From assembly GCF_035594125.1 (NCBI RefSeq), contig NC_087183.1, forward strand, positions 11,825,868 to 11,889,867: 64,000 nucleotides of DNA, in the 5' to 3' direction. Positions 21,300 to 31,939 of this stretch are shown one piece after another; the stretch's first letter is position 1, and each line of letters begins with the position of its first letter. The notes beneath the pieces were generated by a model. It did not search any database. It was given only the letters and a program-made list of their open reading frames with translations, and was not told where the DNA came from. The stretch comes from Scylla paramamosain. Its lineage: Eukaryota > Arthropoda > Malacostraca > Decapoda > Portunidae. Both the position numbers and the translations under genes were made by a program.

Positions 21300-22440
21300 G
21301 AGAGACACGCACAAAAAGGAGGTAATACAATAGTAAATTATAAATGAGAAGCAGAGAATGAGATGGAGAACAGAAAAAGACGAGAATGAGGAGGTGCAGG
21401 GAATATGAAGACATGAAGATAAGAGAATGGAGGAAGAGGAGAGAATAAAGGAGAGTCGTAGCAGTCAGAAGGAGAATAAGGACATAAAATATAAGAAATA
21501 GACTGAACAGACTAGAAATAAATAAAAGACCCATTATCTCCACCATGACTCCGCCCGCCATTTTAGGGAAGGAGGGGAGGAGAGGAAGGAAGGAGAGGTG
21601 GAGAGGAAAGCATAAAGGAGGAAGGACGGAATGAGATAAGGAAGAAGAGGGGATAAAGAGAAGTGAGGAATTAAGCAAGGAAAAAAAGTTAAGGTAAGAG
21701 AGAGCAAAGGGGAGGAGAAAAAGAGGAAAAGTGGAATAGGAAAAACAAGAAGTAGAGGGAGAAAGAAAAAAAGAATTAGTTAAGAAAAAAAAAAGAGAGC
21801 AGAAAGAAATGAAGAAAAGTCGGTAGAAATGGAGGAAAACAGGGAATTGCCCGATGAAAAGAAAAAAAACAAAGAGAAACGAACATTTAAGAACGATTAA
21901 TGACCGATACAAAACAAGAGAGAATCAAGGAAAGGAGATATTGAACGATAAAAAAAAAGAAAAGGGGCGAGAAGAGGGAAGGAAATAAATATGTAAGAAG
22001 GTAAAAAAGGGAGACACTTAAGGAAAGGGAGAAGTAGGAGGATAAAAAAGGGAAGGAGGAAGCAGGAAAGATTGATTAAATTACGGATAAAAAAGGGGAA
22101 TCAAAGAAAGGGAGAAATAGGAGGATATAAAAGGGAAGGACAAAGAAAAAGGAGGTAAAAAGATAAAAAAAAATTCAGATAGAGAGAAATAGAATATAGA
22201 ACAGAGACTCAGAAAAAAGGAAAAAAAATAGGAGGATAAAAAAATATGAGGAGAGACAAGAAAGGAAATTAAAAAGCGAAGGAAGAAGCAGGAGAGATGA
22301 ATTAAATAACATAACAAAAAAAAATGGGAAGAATCAAAGAAACGGAAAATAGGACAAAAAAAAAGTGAGGAGAGAGAAGAAAGGAAATAAAAGAAGAGAA
22401 GGAGGAGGAGGAGGAGGAGGAGGAGGAGGAGGAGGAGTAG
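21300..22440. other. 1.1-kb polypurine region with decayed tandem repeats
   Basis: The plus strand is almost all A and G. TAGGAGGATA-like motifs at about 22034, 22118 and 22229, and AATAGGAC at 22349, mark units of 85-120 bp. A (GGA)n tract closes the region at 22402-22438. The long minus-strand frames are L/F/S-rich artefacts of the composition. Confidence 0.65.
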
Positions 22441-22977
22441 GAGTAGGATAAAGGGAGGGAGCAGGACGTCCGTTGTCTCACCAATTTACGAGAAAATGTC
22501 CCACAGAAGACAATGTCGCCTCAGCTTCCCAAACTGCAAACAAACATTCCCCTTGCCGTCGCCGTGGTCATCTTCCCATTGTGTCCAGGATGGCGCGGCG
22601 TGCCCCTCCCCTATCCCGCTGTCCCCTCCCATCTCCCCCTTACACCCAGGCGGCACCGCAGACCTGTCCATCCATTCCTCGTCCTCGTCTGCAGTCTTGG
22701 CGATCTCGTCTTTCTCTTCATCCTCATCCCCAGCTCTCGATGTTCCCGTCTTCGTCCCCCTCTTCCTTCTCTTCTCCTCCTCTTCGTTTTTTACCTCCAA
22801 TTTCTTTTTCGTCTCCCCTTTCCAAATCTTCTTTCCATTCCTCAGTCTTTTTTTTCTCAATCTCAAGTCTTGCATATCCTCAATTTCTCGCTTTCCTTTC
22901 TTTCTCCCTAGGCGTCTCCTTTTACATTACGTAGTTCTCCTCTTTCATCTCCTAGGGCTTTTTATATTTCAGTGGAA

Positions 22978-22980
<3 letters not shown>

Positions 22981-23023
<43 letters not shown>
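22981..23023. repeat. (TC)n microsatellite, left arm of an inverted pair
   Basis: Perfect TC tract, complementary in sequence to the (GA)n tract that begins 77 bp later. Confidence 0.97.
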
Positions 23024-23026
<3 letters not shown>

Positions 23027-23096
23027 GGAAAACATATTGGAAGTATAATAAATTTTCTCTCGTCAGGTTTTTATTGATCACATTAGTGTTGACTTT

Positions 23097-23209
<113 letters not shown>

Positions 23210-23267
23210 GTCTGGCCGCTAATGACTGTGTTTTCCGTATTTTCTCTCTCCTATGGTATTAAGTATA

Positions 23268-23325
23268 GTGTGTATTGTATATTAGGTGTGTGTATTGTAT
23301 ATTAGGTGTATATTCGTATTAGTGA
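23268..23325. repeat. Short tandem repeat, period about 20 bp
   Basis: TGTGTATTGTATATTAGG occurs twice in a row, with a partial third unit TGTATATTCGTATTAG. Confidence 0.85.
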
Positions 23326-23329
23326 CGAG

Positions 23330-24540
23330 TTGAGTGGAGTTGAGATGTCGTAGCGCCGTTTTTTCCTCGTATTCTTGTATTATTTTTGTGTTATATCGGT
23401 TCGGTTTTTCTCTCTCTTATACCCTCCATATGATTTATTATCCCCAGCACACCAGAAGGTCGATAGTCTGTTTAGTTTTTTATCCCTTCCTCACCGAACA
23501 CTAAATCTCTGCCAGGAGGTCGAGAGAAAGAGAGAGAGACGGGTGGAAAAAAAAATGGTGAAGGGGGAAGCTTGTCTGATTAATATGGAAATGGTTATGA
23601 AAAATTCCTCACTCGGAACAGCCTTTTGGAGCTATTGGCAGCCGACGAGCGGGAGGCGCCAGAACAGTTTGTGTCGATCGAGTGTAAAACAATTAATATG
23701 CAAACCTCTGAGGGCGAACGGTGAGGGAAACACACCTGGCGAATGCATGGCGAAGGGAAGGCAGCGCGCGGTGGATGGTGGATATAGGGCTTGAGTCGCA
23801 GGGAACCGGGAAATCCACTTTGTAGGCCCGTGTTTGATGTCACTGGGTTTCTTGATGCCTGGAGAAGAACACATGGATTTCCAGGGAGCGGAGAATGCAG
23901 TGGAGGTATGACTGCGTTTCCACTCCACCAGTCCACATCCCCCGAGCTCCCTAATTGTGTGTAATCGTCTTTAATCTCTGTGTTCAGCAAATGAATGCTA
24001 CTCCGCTTGCCAGAGGGTCTAGTCCGGAGCGATTGAGCGCACCCTATTCTTCATCCTCTTATGCGGATTAGTCGATGTGAGACTCCCTTAGGCAGCGCGG
24101 GGAAGACGGTGGAGCAGGGCAGGTGTCAGAAGGGTAGGGCGGTTACCTGCTGCAAGTTTAATGGTCTTGGAAATGGAGATTTGTGTTGCGGGGAAGAAAG
24201 GTTGGGAGTGTCTGTTAGTTCACTTGTGTAAATTATTTTGTGCAGTTTGTTTGTGGGTATGTACTTGTGCTTTGTGTCTCCTGCGAAGTATCTGTCTTAC
24301 GAGTATATGTGTCGTTAAGATTATCATCATCATCATATTCATTTTTTTTTTTTCTTCTTCTTCCGTCTCTTCATTCTCCTTCAGTTCTCATGGCCACTTC
24401 TTCAGCACATTAGTTTTCCCGTAATAGACACCCCCATCCTCCTCCTAGTCCCTCTCCTTCTGCTCTTGCTCCTTCACGCCCCACTGCCATCGCCTTCTTC
24501 CTCTGCCGTGGGAGGTGTTCGCGGTACGGAAAAATGAGGC
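23330..24540. other. Complex intergenic sequence, nothing recognised
   Basis: Balanced composition with frames of up to 139 codons on the plus and 131 on the minus strand. None shows a recognisable domain, and the two strands are about equally open. Confidence 0.4.
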
Positions 24541-24562
24541 TGCATTATTCATACCATCATCG

Positions 24563-24722
24563 CCTCACCTCACCTCACCTCACCTCACCTCACCTCACCT
24601 TACCAGTATAATTCCTTCTTATTTGTATTTCTCTTTCATTTCTTTCCTAATATCATCTTTAATTATTCAATTCTATGCCTCACCTCTCCTCACCTCTCCT
24701 CACCTTACCTCACCTCACGTCA
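24563..24722. repeat. Two (CCTCA)n pentanucleotide arrays
   Basis: A near-perfect array at 24563-24602 and an imperfect one at 24678-24722 (with CTCCT variants) are separated by about 75 bp of AT-rich sequence. Confidence 0.92.
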
Positions 24723-25154
24723 CGTTCTGGGATCTGTCAAGGCGTGGGGTTTAAGGCGAATCAATAGCGGCACGAGTACTGCAAATAGTCCAGATGCTTC
24801 CAGGAGAAAAGTGGAATCGGACAGGCGAGGGAGCGCTATTTGAACATAGATTTATCCCTTGCCCGGTGCTCGGCGTGAGTGAATAAGTAACAGCGGCAGC
24901 ACAAGGGATCCGAATGCTCTTTGTATCGTATTGCATCGAATTGTATCATCTAGGACAAGCACGACATTGAGAGGCGGGAAGCGGGAGGGAATCATGGGGG
25001 ACTGAATAGAGAAGAGAGAGGGAGAGATACATGTAGGAACGTAGATAAAACAGTGCATAAGAGAAATAAGAGTGGGAGAGTGGGAGAAGGAAGGGTTATG
25101 GAGAGGGAGAGCAATATCTGAAAGAAGTTGACATAAAAATATAAGAAAAGCAAG

Positions 25155-25470
25155 GGGAATTATAAGAAGCCATTAGGCCTACACTTGACAGATTTTACAT
25201 GAAACATACCTTCTTATTTCCATCCATAAATTAATCTAATCTTTTAAAGTTTCCTAATGACTCAACACTAACAACCTGATTACTGAGTCCATCTCATTCA
25301 TCCATCAACCACTCTATTTGAGAACCAATTCCTTCCTATCTCTTTTTTTTACATTTTCAAGCTTAAACCTGTTATTTCTTGCTCTGTCTCAATTACTGAT
25401 CCGGAGAATTTTCTTTACGTCACCCTTGTTATGTCCCCTATACCACTTAAAGACCTCAGTCAGTTGGGCA
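25155..25470 (-). pseudogene. 3' fragment of a non-LTR retrotransposon pol, family 2
   Basis: Read on the minus strand, the segment starts LTEVFKWYRGHNKGDVKKIL and, after frameshifts, continues with RFKLENV, KEIGRNWFSNRVVDG and a decayed piece matching SNQVV. This order (RG-hydrophobic segment, RTRNN-like, WF.NRVV..WN, FK.RLD) is the familiar C-terminus of non-LTR retrotransposon polyproteins. Stops and frame shifts show it is dead. The conserved text continues past the coding end to about 25155. The 5' part, with endonuclease and reverse transcriptase, is absent, as expected of a 5'-truncated insertion. A sister fragment lies at 63380-63560. Confidence 0.7.
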
Positions 25471-25639
25471 GGAAAAAAACAGTGAATAAGGGAAGTATGA
25501 ATAAGAGAAAGAGGACATGTGGAAGATATTAGATATATTCGTAAAAAGAACGGTACTTGAGGGAAAGAGAGGAGTAAGGGAATATAGAGAACAAGGAAGA
25601 AGTGGAAGAAATTAGGAGAACTGCACATGAGAGAAAGAA

Positions 25640-25729
25640 AAGAGGGAATAAGGAAGCGAATGTGAATACTTGAGAGATGCAATGAAATGAAAGAGGGAAG
25701 GTAAAAAATTGGAAAAGTTGCTAGCAGAC

Positions 25730-25805
<76 letters not shown>

Positions 25806-25910
25806 GGGGAACATGAAAAAAGTCCCCTGAAAAAAGAAACGTATATAAATGGAATAAAAGAGGAAGTAGAAGAGAATGTGAATACTTCAGATGTGAAATG
25901 GGAATAGGAA
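25640..25910. repeat. Duplication of about 216 bp flanking a (GA)n tract
   Basis: GAATGTGAATACTT at about 25658 recurs at 25874 with similar flanks, on either side of a perfect GA tract at 25733-25801. Confidence 0.65.
25733..25801. repeat. (GA)n microsatellite
   Basis: Perfect GA tract of 69 bp. Confidence 0.97.
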
Positions 25911-25919
25911 AGGGAATTT

Positions 25920-26890
25920 TGGAAACGGTGCTAAGTGCAGGTAAGGGATTTAAGACTTAAAGAGACAGAAAAGTGGCCATCAGGGAGGAGAGTGAAAATG
26001 GAATGCAGGAGAGGAAGGGAAACAGGGAGAAAATGACACCGTGAACCCAAACTATTCAAAACGACGGAAAATTCTCTTATGCCCGTGTTAAACTTCCCTG
26101 GAGATCCTCTGTAATCCTTCATCTCTCGGACGTCTTCTCCTCTTACTGTAAATTATATTCTCAACTGTTTTTCGACACTTATACTCTTTCATTTCTTCTC
26201 TTGGTGTCTTCCTTTTCCTCTCATTCTCAGATATCCTCCGCATTTCTTTTTTTTTACGTAAAGATTTATTCCCAACTATTTACTTAACGTTTCTATCCCT
26301 TCGTTGCTTCCGTCTCCCTCCTCTCTTCCCTCAGACATTCTCAGTTTTCTTACTTTAAATCTTACCCTCAACTGTTTCCTTAATATTTATACCTCTTTCA
26401 TCCTTCAGACATCTCAAGTTTTCTTACAATGAATTATAATCTCAATTTCTTTACATTACTGGCCTTTCTCTCCTCTCTCTATTCCTTTTTTGTCACCATC
26501 ATTCGCATTTTTTACGTTTTCCTCCTATACATCATATTCTTTAGTATTTCTTTACGTTTCCACCACTCCGCGTCTTTCTTCTTGCTTCCCTTCCTCTCTC
26601 CCTTCCTTCGTGCCTTACTAAGTCCAGTCGGGATGCGAAGAGGAGAGAGAGAAAATGGACTTGGAATCAGCTTAACGTCCTCCCAACAACGTTCTTAAGT
26701 TTTTGTTTACTTTTCGCCTCTCTTATACAAGAAATAATGACTCCTCTCACAGCTCGCCTCGGTAACTCAGAGAGAGGTGAAAAGAAACGCAAGGGAAGAA
26801 TAAACAACAATAAATAAGCCTTGTCCCTTACGAGGATGTTTGTGATTAGTTATAATGTTCAGTGTTAAGTAACGGATGGCATAGGAGGCA
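25920..26890. other. Pyrimidine-rich intergenic sequence, nothing recognised
   Basis: Mostly C/T-rich on the plus strand between 26100 and 26600, with recurring ATTCTCAACTGTTT-like phrases about 100 bp apart that hint at another decayed tandem repeat. No gene is recognised. Confidence 0.4.
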
Positions 26891-26904
26891 TAAAGACAGG
26901 AGGG

Positions 26905-27330
26905 ATATACATATAGGGAATAAACGAGCGAGATAGACAGCTGAGAAAAATAAAGAAAATGAAGAATCGAGAGTTAAGTAAAGAAGGGAAAGAAGGAAAA
27001 AAAAATTTAAAGGGGACAGAGAGGGAATAAATGAAGGAGAAAGATAATGAGAGGAAGGAAAGAGGACACTTTAGAGAAGCCGGAGGGAATAGAGGAATAA
27101 GGAAATGATGCAAAGAACACAGGGAGAAGGGAATAAATGAGGGAGAAAGGAAATAAGAAAAGGGAAAGAGGAGTTTAGAAAGACTAGAAAGAATTGGAGA
27201 GGAAGGAATAGATGCTAAGAAGGGAGAGAGAAAGAGAAGAGAACAAATTAAAGGAAGAGAAAATAGGAAGAAGAAAAGACGCACTTGAAAGGACCAGGAA
27301 TGGGGGAGAGAGGAAGGAAAATATGCGAAG
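26905..27330. repeat. Purine-rich tandem repeat, period 106-110 bp, about four units
   Basis: GGGAATAAA(C/T)GA occurs at 26916, 27022 and 27129, spaced 106 and 107 bp, with a degenerate fourth near 27239. The intervening text is AG-rich and diverged. Confidence 0.7.
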
Positions 27331-27583
27331 AAGGAAGAGGGAGGGACGGAGAAGACTCGGCGGAGAGAAAAGAGGAAAAGTCATGAGGGAGGAGAGGTGA
27401 ATGGCCTGAGGGGTTCGCATGGGCCTGAGGGGAATGAGAGGAGGACAAGGGGGAAAGAGGTTATGGGAATAGAGAAACCGTAGGAGACCAAACACGGGAA
27501 ACCCATTAAAAAGAATCGCAAAGCAGAGGAAAAATAAAGATATTGATGTGAACGAGAGCGCAGAATCCAAATATTACCTTCTG

Positions 27584-27587
<4 letters not shown>

Positions 27588-27661
<74 letters not shown>
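27588..27661. repeat. (AG)n microsatellite
   Basis: Perfect AG tract of 74 bp. Confidence 0.97.
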
Positions 27662-27663
<2 letters not shown>

Positions 27664-27959
27664 AATATATACTTTCGATTCAGTAAAGTTTCAAATACTA
27701 ACATAAAATGAAATATTCTACTTCACCGTCTCAAAGTATTTCATTAGAAAGTCTCTCAAATCTTACTCATTCGTGGGTATTTTATTTAAGTCTTTTCCTT
27801 CCCTTCGCGTTGCTTGGTGTGGAGAGCGTGGGCAAGGTAAGCAAGCGTGTAATTAGTGCCCACCAAGTGTTAGCATTTCATTTATTTGTTTGTATTTGTT
27901 TGCGTTCATTGGCGCTTCCGATTATAAGTTGGAGGTCATGATTAGTGTGAGGGATTGGC

Positions 27960-27960
<1 letters not shown>

Positions 27961-27997
<37 letters not shown>
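27961..27997. repeat. (GT)n microsatellite
   Basis: Perfect GT tract. Confidence 0.97.
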
Positions 27998-27998
<1 letters not shown>

Positions 27999-27999
27999 G

Positions 28000-29530
28000 C
28001 CTAAGATTTCGGTATTTTATATTATTTCTAAGACTTATATTTGTAGCCTTTTTTCATTAAAGAATGTCGTATTTTTTTTATTTCAGAGCTACTGTATATT
28101 TTTTTTTTTACTTTTACTTTTAAGTTGGTACATAATGATGGTTTCTTTTTTTTATTAAGATTGTTGAATAATGATTTTTCTACTTCAAGGTTATTGGATA
28201 GTGGCCTGTATTTATTCACAATTGGTGCGGAATGTTTTATTTTACTCTGAGTTTCTTTTGTAATGTCTATTTTATACTCTAAAATTGCTGAATATTGACT
28301 CTGCAGCGTTGGAATTTTTATGTAGTGACTTTTTTTCTTTTAACATTTACCGATTTTCTGCATACTCATGTTTTATTCAGTCCATGTCCCCGTTACTTTT
28401 TACGAGCTGTTGTACTTTCCAAATGCCTTATTATGCTAACTTTAATATTACCAGTCACGGTCATTTGTCACGCGCTGATCGCTCACGTCAACTTCCACTC
28501 CGCTGTGTCACTCTACGATACATCACTCTGGATATATACCTTTCAATATTTATGCTGGTAATTCTTCAGACCAGCGTACATTACTTAGTGTCTCCATATT
28601 TTCAGGTCGTGTGATGGGCAATATTTGTCAGTGTAATATTTTGGTGAAAGTTTATGTGTGCTAAGGAGTTGCGTATATTGTAATGGTATATGTGTTGTGA
28701 TTTATCGGTCTCTGGTTTCTAGTGACGTTGTCGTAAATTGTAATGCGCGTGTTGGTCCAATTTTCTGGTTCGTTGCGCTGTTGGCTGCTTCCATTCCACG
28801 TGTATTTATGGTGTTATTTCTCTTATAACTCTGATATTCTTTAATTCGTAATGTTTTCTAGTTCCTTTTAACGCTTTCTAATCCGTTCCCAAAGCTCCTC
28901 ATTCATTAGTGCCTATTATTAAACATTTCGTGATTTACAATAGTATTCTTAACAGCTTATATCCTTAATTTACTGCTGCTAGTGGTACTTTGCAGTTGTA
29001 ATTACCTGGGATGACTTGCATGTGTTTCCTGTCCTGTAACTCCTGATAACATTCAATAGTCTTCACTTCCCATTCCGCATCGTGTACTCGCTTACAACAC
29101 TCGCCCGCTGCTTGTTTCTATTCCCAGCCCTACACGACTCCGGTGTTGTAGCTCTATACATTAATTAGTCAATCAGTTAATGAATCCTAATTGTTCATAG
29201 TACGTTTAAGCACTCTGCTCTTCACTGCCACTTGTTATCTTACCTTTTCGTATCCTATGCTGCTGCAACTAATGATTTTACTTCTTACTTTTTGTTTTTT
29301 GCTTCTGCTTTGCTATTTCTATATAACATTTTCTTTACTACTCTGGCTTTACCAATTTGCTTTCATATTCATTTTACCTCTATAACACCTTGATACGTGT
29401 TTTACTATCATCTTTAATGTTATTTTATTTTTCACTTTCAATTTACTACTTTTATACTTCATTTATACGTCCTCTACTATTTTGCAACTTTATTTTTTAC
29501 TTAAACTTTCCACTTTCACTTCGCCACTCT
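28000..29530. other. AT-rich intergenic sequence, nothing recognised
   Basis: T-rich DNA with short frames dominated by F, L, Y and I. No element or repeat array could be defined. Confidence 0.5.
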
Positions 29531-29536
29531 TAAAGC

Positions 29537-29668
29537 ATGAGTAGAGCAGTGGTGGGTGTGGTGTTGGCGGCGATGCTGGCGGTGGTATTGGCGCGATGGC
29601 TGGACGGTGGCGGCACTGGGCTCACACACGCACACGCACGCACACACACATGGCCCGTCAGCCCGTGA
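29537..29668 (+). CDS. Candidate 43-residue ORF with signal-peptide-like start
   Basis: The ATG follows an in-frame TAA two codons earlier, so the frame opens here. The protein begins MSRAVVGVVLAAMLAVVLAR, a basic n-region and a 16-residue hydrophobic core ending in small residues, as in a signal peptide or signal anchor. It then passes into a THAHARTHT stretch encoded by a CA-rich repeat and stops. It lies in a local GC-rich patch within AT-rich DNA. It could be a secreted-peptide start or first exon, but GTG/GCG-rich low complexity makes such peptides by chance. Confidence 0.2.
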   Translation: MSRAVVGVVLAAMLAVVLARWLDGGGTGLTHAHARTHTWPVSP

Positions 29669-29669
29669 T

Positions 29670-29820
29670 ACCCAGGCGCAGTGGACGCGTTGTGGCCTCA
29701 GGTCCGCCCGCGCGTGAAATAGGATGCAGTGACCTCCTGGGGATTGGACTTCACGCGGGGGTCCTGCTGCGAATGTTAAACCCAGTCAGTTATACTCGCG
29801 GTTAAAAAAAAAAAAAAAAG
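29670..29820 (+). mobile_element. Possible tRNA-derived SINE with A17 tail (weak)
   Basis: AGGCGCAGTGG matches most of the RNA polymerase III A-box core, and GGTCCG about 20 nt later is a partial B box. The GC-rich segment ends in an A17 run at 29804-29820. No target-site duplication is visible and the B box is poor. Confidence 0.2.
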
Positions 29821-29958
29821 ACTCCCGGATGCTTCTTTTTTCTCTCCTTTCTCTTTCTCTTTTTTTCTTTTTTTTTTAGTGAGTCACTTTTCCTTTCGTT
29901 CGTGATTTTTTTCTTGTTTTGAGTTTTTTTTTTTTTTTTTGGTGGTGTTTTGTTTTTC

Positions 29959-29987
29959 GTGTGTGTGTGTGTGTGTGTGTGTGTGTC
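29959..29987. repeat. (GT)n microsatellite
   Basis: Short perfect GT tract. Confidence 0.95.
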
Positions 29988-30139
29988 TAGGTAGTGTTCA
30001 TGTCGGGGTGGTGGTAAGGTTAAGGGTTTAAATTTTTTATTTATTTATTTTTTTGAGAATTTGTTCTTGATTTTTTTTTTTTGCTCAATTTTCTTCGATC
30101 TCTTTTTCTGTAGTGTAGCATTGGCGGTGTACTGATTTA

Positions 30140-30143
<4 letters not shown>

Positions 30144-30222
<79 letters not shown>
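30144..30222. repeat. (CT)n microsatellite
   Basis: Perfect CT tract of 79 bp. Confidence 0.97.
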
Positions 30223-30226
<4 letters not shown>

Positions 30227-30262
30227 TAATGAACACCATGCTATACCACTACCACTCTCATT

Positions 30263-30362
30263 TCTCCTCCTCCTCGTCCTCCTCCTCCTCGTCGTCCTCC
30301 TCCTCCTCGTCGTCCTCCTCCTCCTCGTCGTCCTCCTCCTCCTCCTCCTCCTCCTCCTCCTC
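30263..30362. repeat. (CTC)n with regular GTCGTC insertions
   Basis: CTC units interrupted by CGTCGTC roughly every 21 bp, so a second-order period is superimposed. On the minus strand it reads E and D runs (EEEEDDEEEEDD). Confidence 0.95.
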
Positions 30363-30380
30363 CACGCCTGTGACTCTTAC

Positions 30381-30434
30381 AGTTCCATAATCATATTCCG
30401 CCACGTAACTCAGGAAGGGCGGGCCATTACCGAC
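30381..30434 (-). CDS. Candidate 54-nt mini-exon bounded by splice-like sites
   Basis: On the minus strand a pyrimidine-rich run ending CCACCTCCACAG precedes the segment, and GTAAGAGT follows it. The 54 nt translate without a stop to VGNGPPFLSYVAEYDYGT, a non-repetitive peptide in phase 0. The same frame also reads through on both sides (30258-30599), ending in the E/D run of the CTC tract. The exon end ACT before GTAAGA is not consensus. No partner exons were found, so this is tentative. Confidence 0.22.
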
Positions 30435-30623
30435 CTGTGGAGGTGGGGTAGAGGATCCTTGCCGGCGGGAAGGGAGACACACCGAGAAGTTACCCCAAGT
30501 TGTGCCGAGGTACGCTGGTGTGTGAGGCTCGCAACTCGGTAGGCTCGTCGGACGCTGCGCTGAAAATATAAGACAAAGTAACGTTGATGTTTGGCTCATA
30601 TTAAAAAAAAAATAAATAAATAA

Positions 30624-30814
30624 AAGGCTCTCTCACCACGACTATTTTTAAAGGCCACACAGGGTTTCCAAGAGTGTTTGGCTTGTTAATAATGTAGAAA
30701 TCTTGTTAATCTGTCACTAGAACCGTAAAACCATCGTTAAAAATTCGTGTGATGTCAACTATGTCAACTTTTGAATGTACTGGAGATGCGGCGCAGAAGT
30801 GTTTCAGATTATGG
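30624..30814 (-). mobile_element. Short inverted-repeat element (family M), copy A
   Basis: Read on the minus strand it starts CCATAATCTGAAACACTTCT, continues GCGCCGCATCTCCA, and shares GGTTCTAGTGACAGATTAAC and TTTCTACATTATTAAC with the other three copies. Its distal end is worn (AAAAGGCTCTCTCACCAC). It carries no coding capacity. Confidence 0.75.
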
Positions 30815-31093
30815 TCCTATGAGTGTGTGTGACTTTACTTACGTGTGTTTTGTTGAAGCATAAGAGTGATATTCTTCATCAATCTCCCAGTGCTTATTTT
30901 CTTTTCTCACTTTCTCCCAGACTGTCTTCTTTTTTTTCATTGATCACAAGTACTGGATTGATTTCCCATACAAATTTGTTGGGTAAATTTTATTATTTTT
31001 TTTTCATTGTTATTATTCATTGTTGTTTTGGTATATCGATCCAGTAATCGTATGCTTATGAGATGGATGTGGTAACTGTGTGTGTGCAGGAGT

Positions 31094-31190
31094 ATAGTAG
31101 TAGTAGTAGTAGTAGTAGTAAAGTCAGCAGTAGCAATATTAGCAATAGTATAGCCTTAGTTTTAATAGAAGCCGTAGTAGCAGCAGTGAT

Positions 31191-31243
<53 letters not shown>
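31094..31243. repeat. (AGT)n and (ACA)n trinucleotide tracts
   Basis: AGT repeats at 31094-31121 and ACA repeats at 31190-31243, joined by AGC/AGT-rich text. They may be parts of one decaying compound array. Confidence 0.92.
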
Positions 31244-31245
<2 letters not shown>

Positions 31246-31829
31246 GTAGCAACACGGGCGAGTTACAGAAGTTAGGCAGCGGAAACCTAACCCTGCAGCA
31301 TATGTCTGGGTACTGCCACTCCAATCAGCAGTAAACGAACCATCTCTGCCGTCATCTTATTGTCACCCGCCTGTCTTGCCACCCTGTCCCCTTGCAATTA
31401 ATATTAAAGTCCCCCTCTCACTGTATCGTTCGCTACCTTCCGTTTTCTTCCATGCCCCACTTGGTCATGACTCGTTATTTTCAACCTAATTTTCCATGTC
31501 TCTTAAATATTATTGTCATATTACACTTTTTTTTTTATTGTCTAGTCTTATTTGTCTTAATCTTAATTGTCTCGTTTCGTCTGTGTTAATTTTCTTTTTT
31601 GTGTGTGTTATTTGAATATTCGTGTTGAGAGAACGGGCGCTGTAGTGTAAATATGGCCACAGTCTCGCTACACACACACCCTCAAAAATACGTAGAGTTA
31701 AAAGTGAAAGAGTTTTGTGTGTGAAAAAAAAATGGAGCCATTTTAGTTCCATTTCATCACCCTCATGTTGTGTTTGTTCTGACGTGTACTGCTCCTGTTG
31801 TGCCAGGGGAGTTATATGTTGGGTTTTGA

Positions 31830-31930
31830 TTGGGTTAGGTTAGGTTAAGTTGGGTTAGGTTAGGTTAAGTTGGGTTAGTCTGTATGCTTGGTATTCCTTG
31901 GGTTTTCATTTGGTTAGGTTAGGTTATGTG
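31830..31930. repeat. Short TTAGG-type cluster
   Basis: GGTTAGGTTAGGTTAAGTTG and variants occur in small groups, resembling an isolated piece of the larger array at 33.2-33.75 kb. Confidence 0.85.
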
Positions 31931-31939
31931 TTGAGTTTT

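Noticed and set aside
21226..21912. 228-codon minus-strand frame with membrane-like stretches
   Set aside because: Hydrophobicity follows from the polypurine complement (Leu/Phe/Ser codons), not from a membrane protein.
22486..22875. 129-codon charged minus-strand frame
   Set aside because: Lysine/glutamate richness mirrors the pyrimidine-rich opposite strand, and overlapping plus-strand frames are equally open. No domain recognised.
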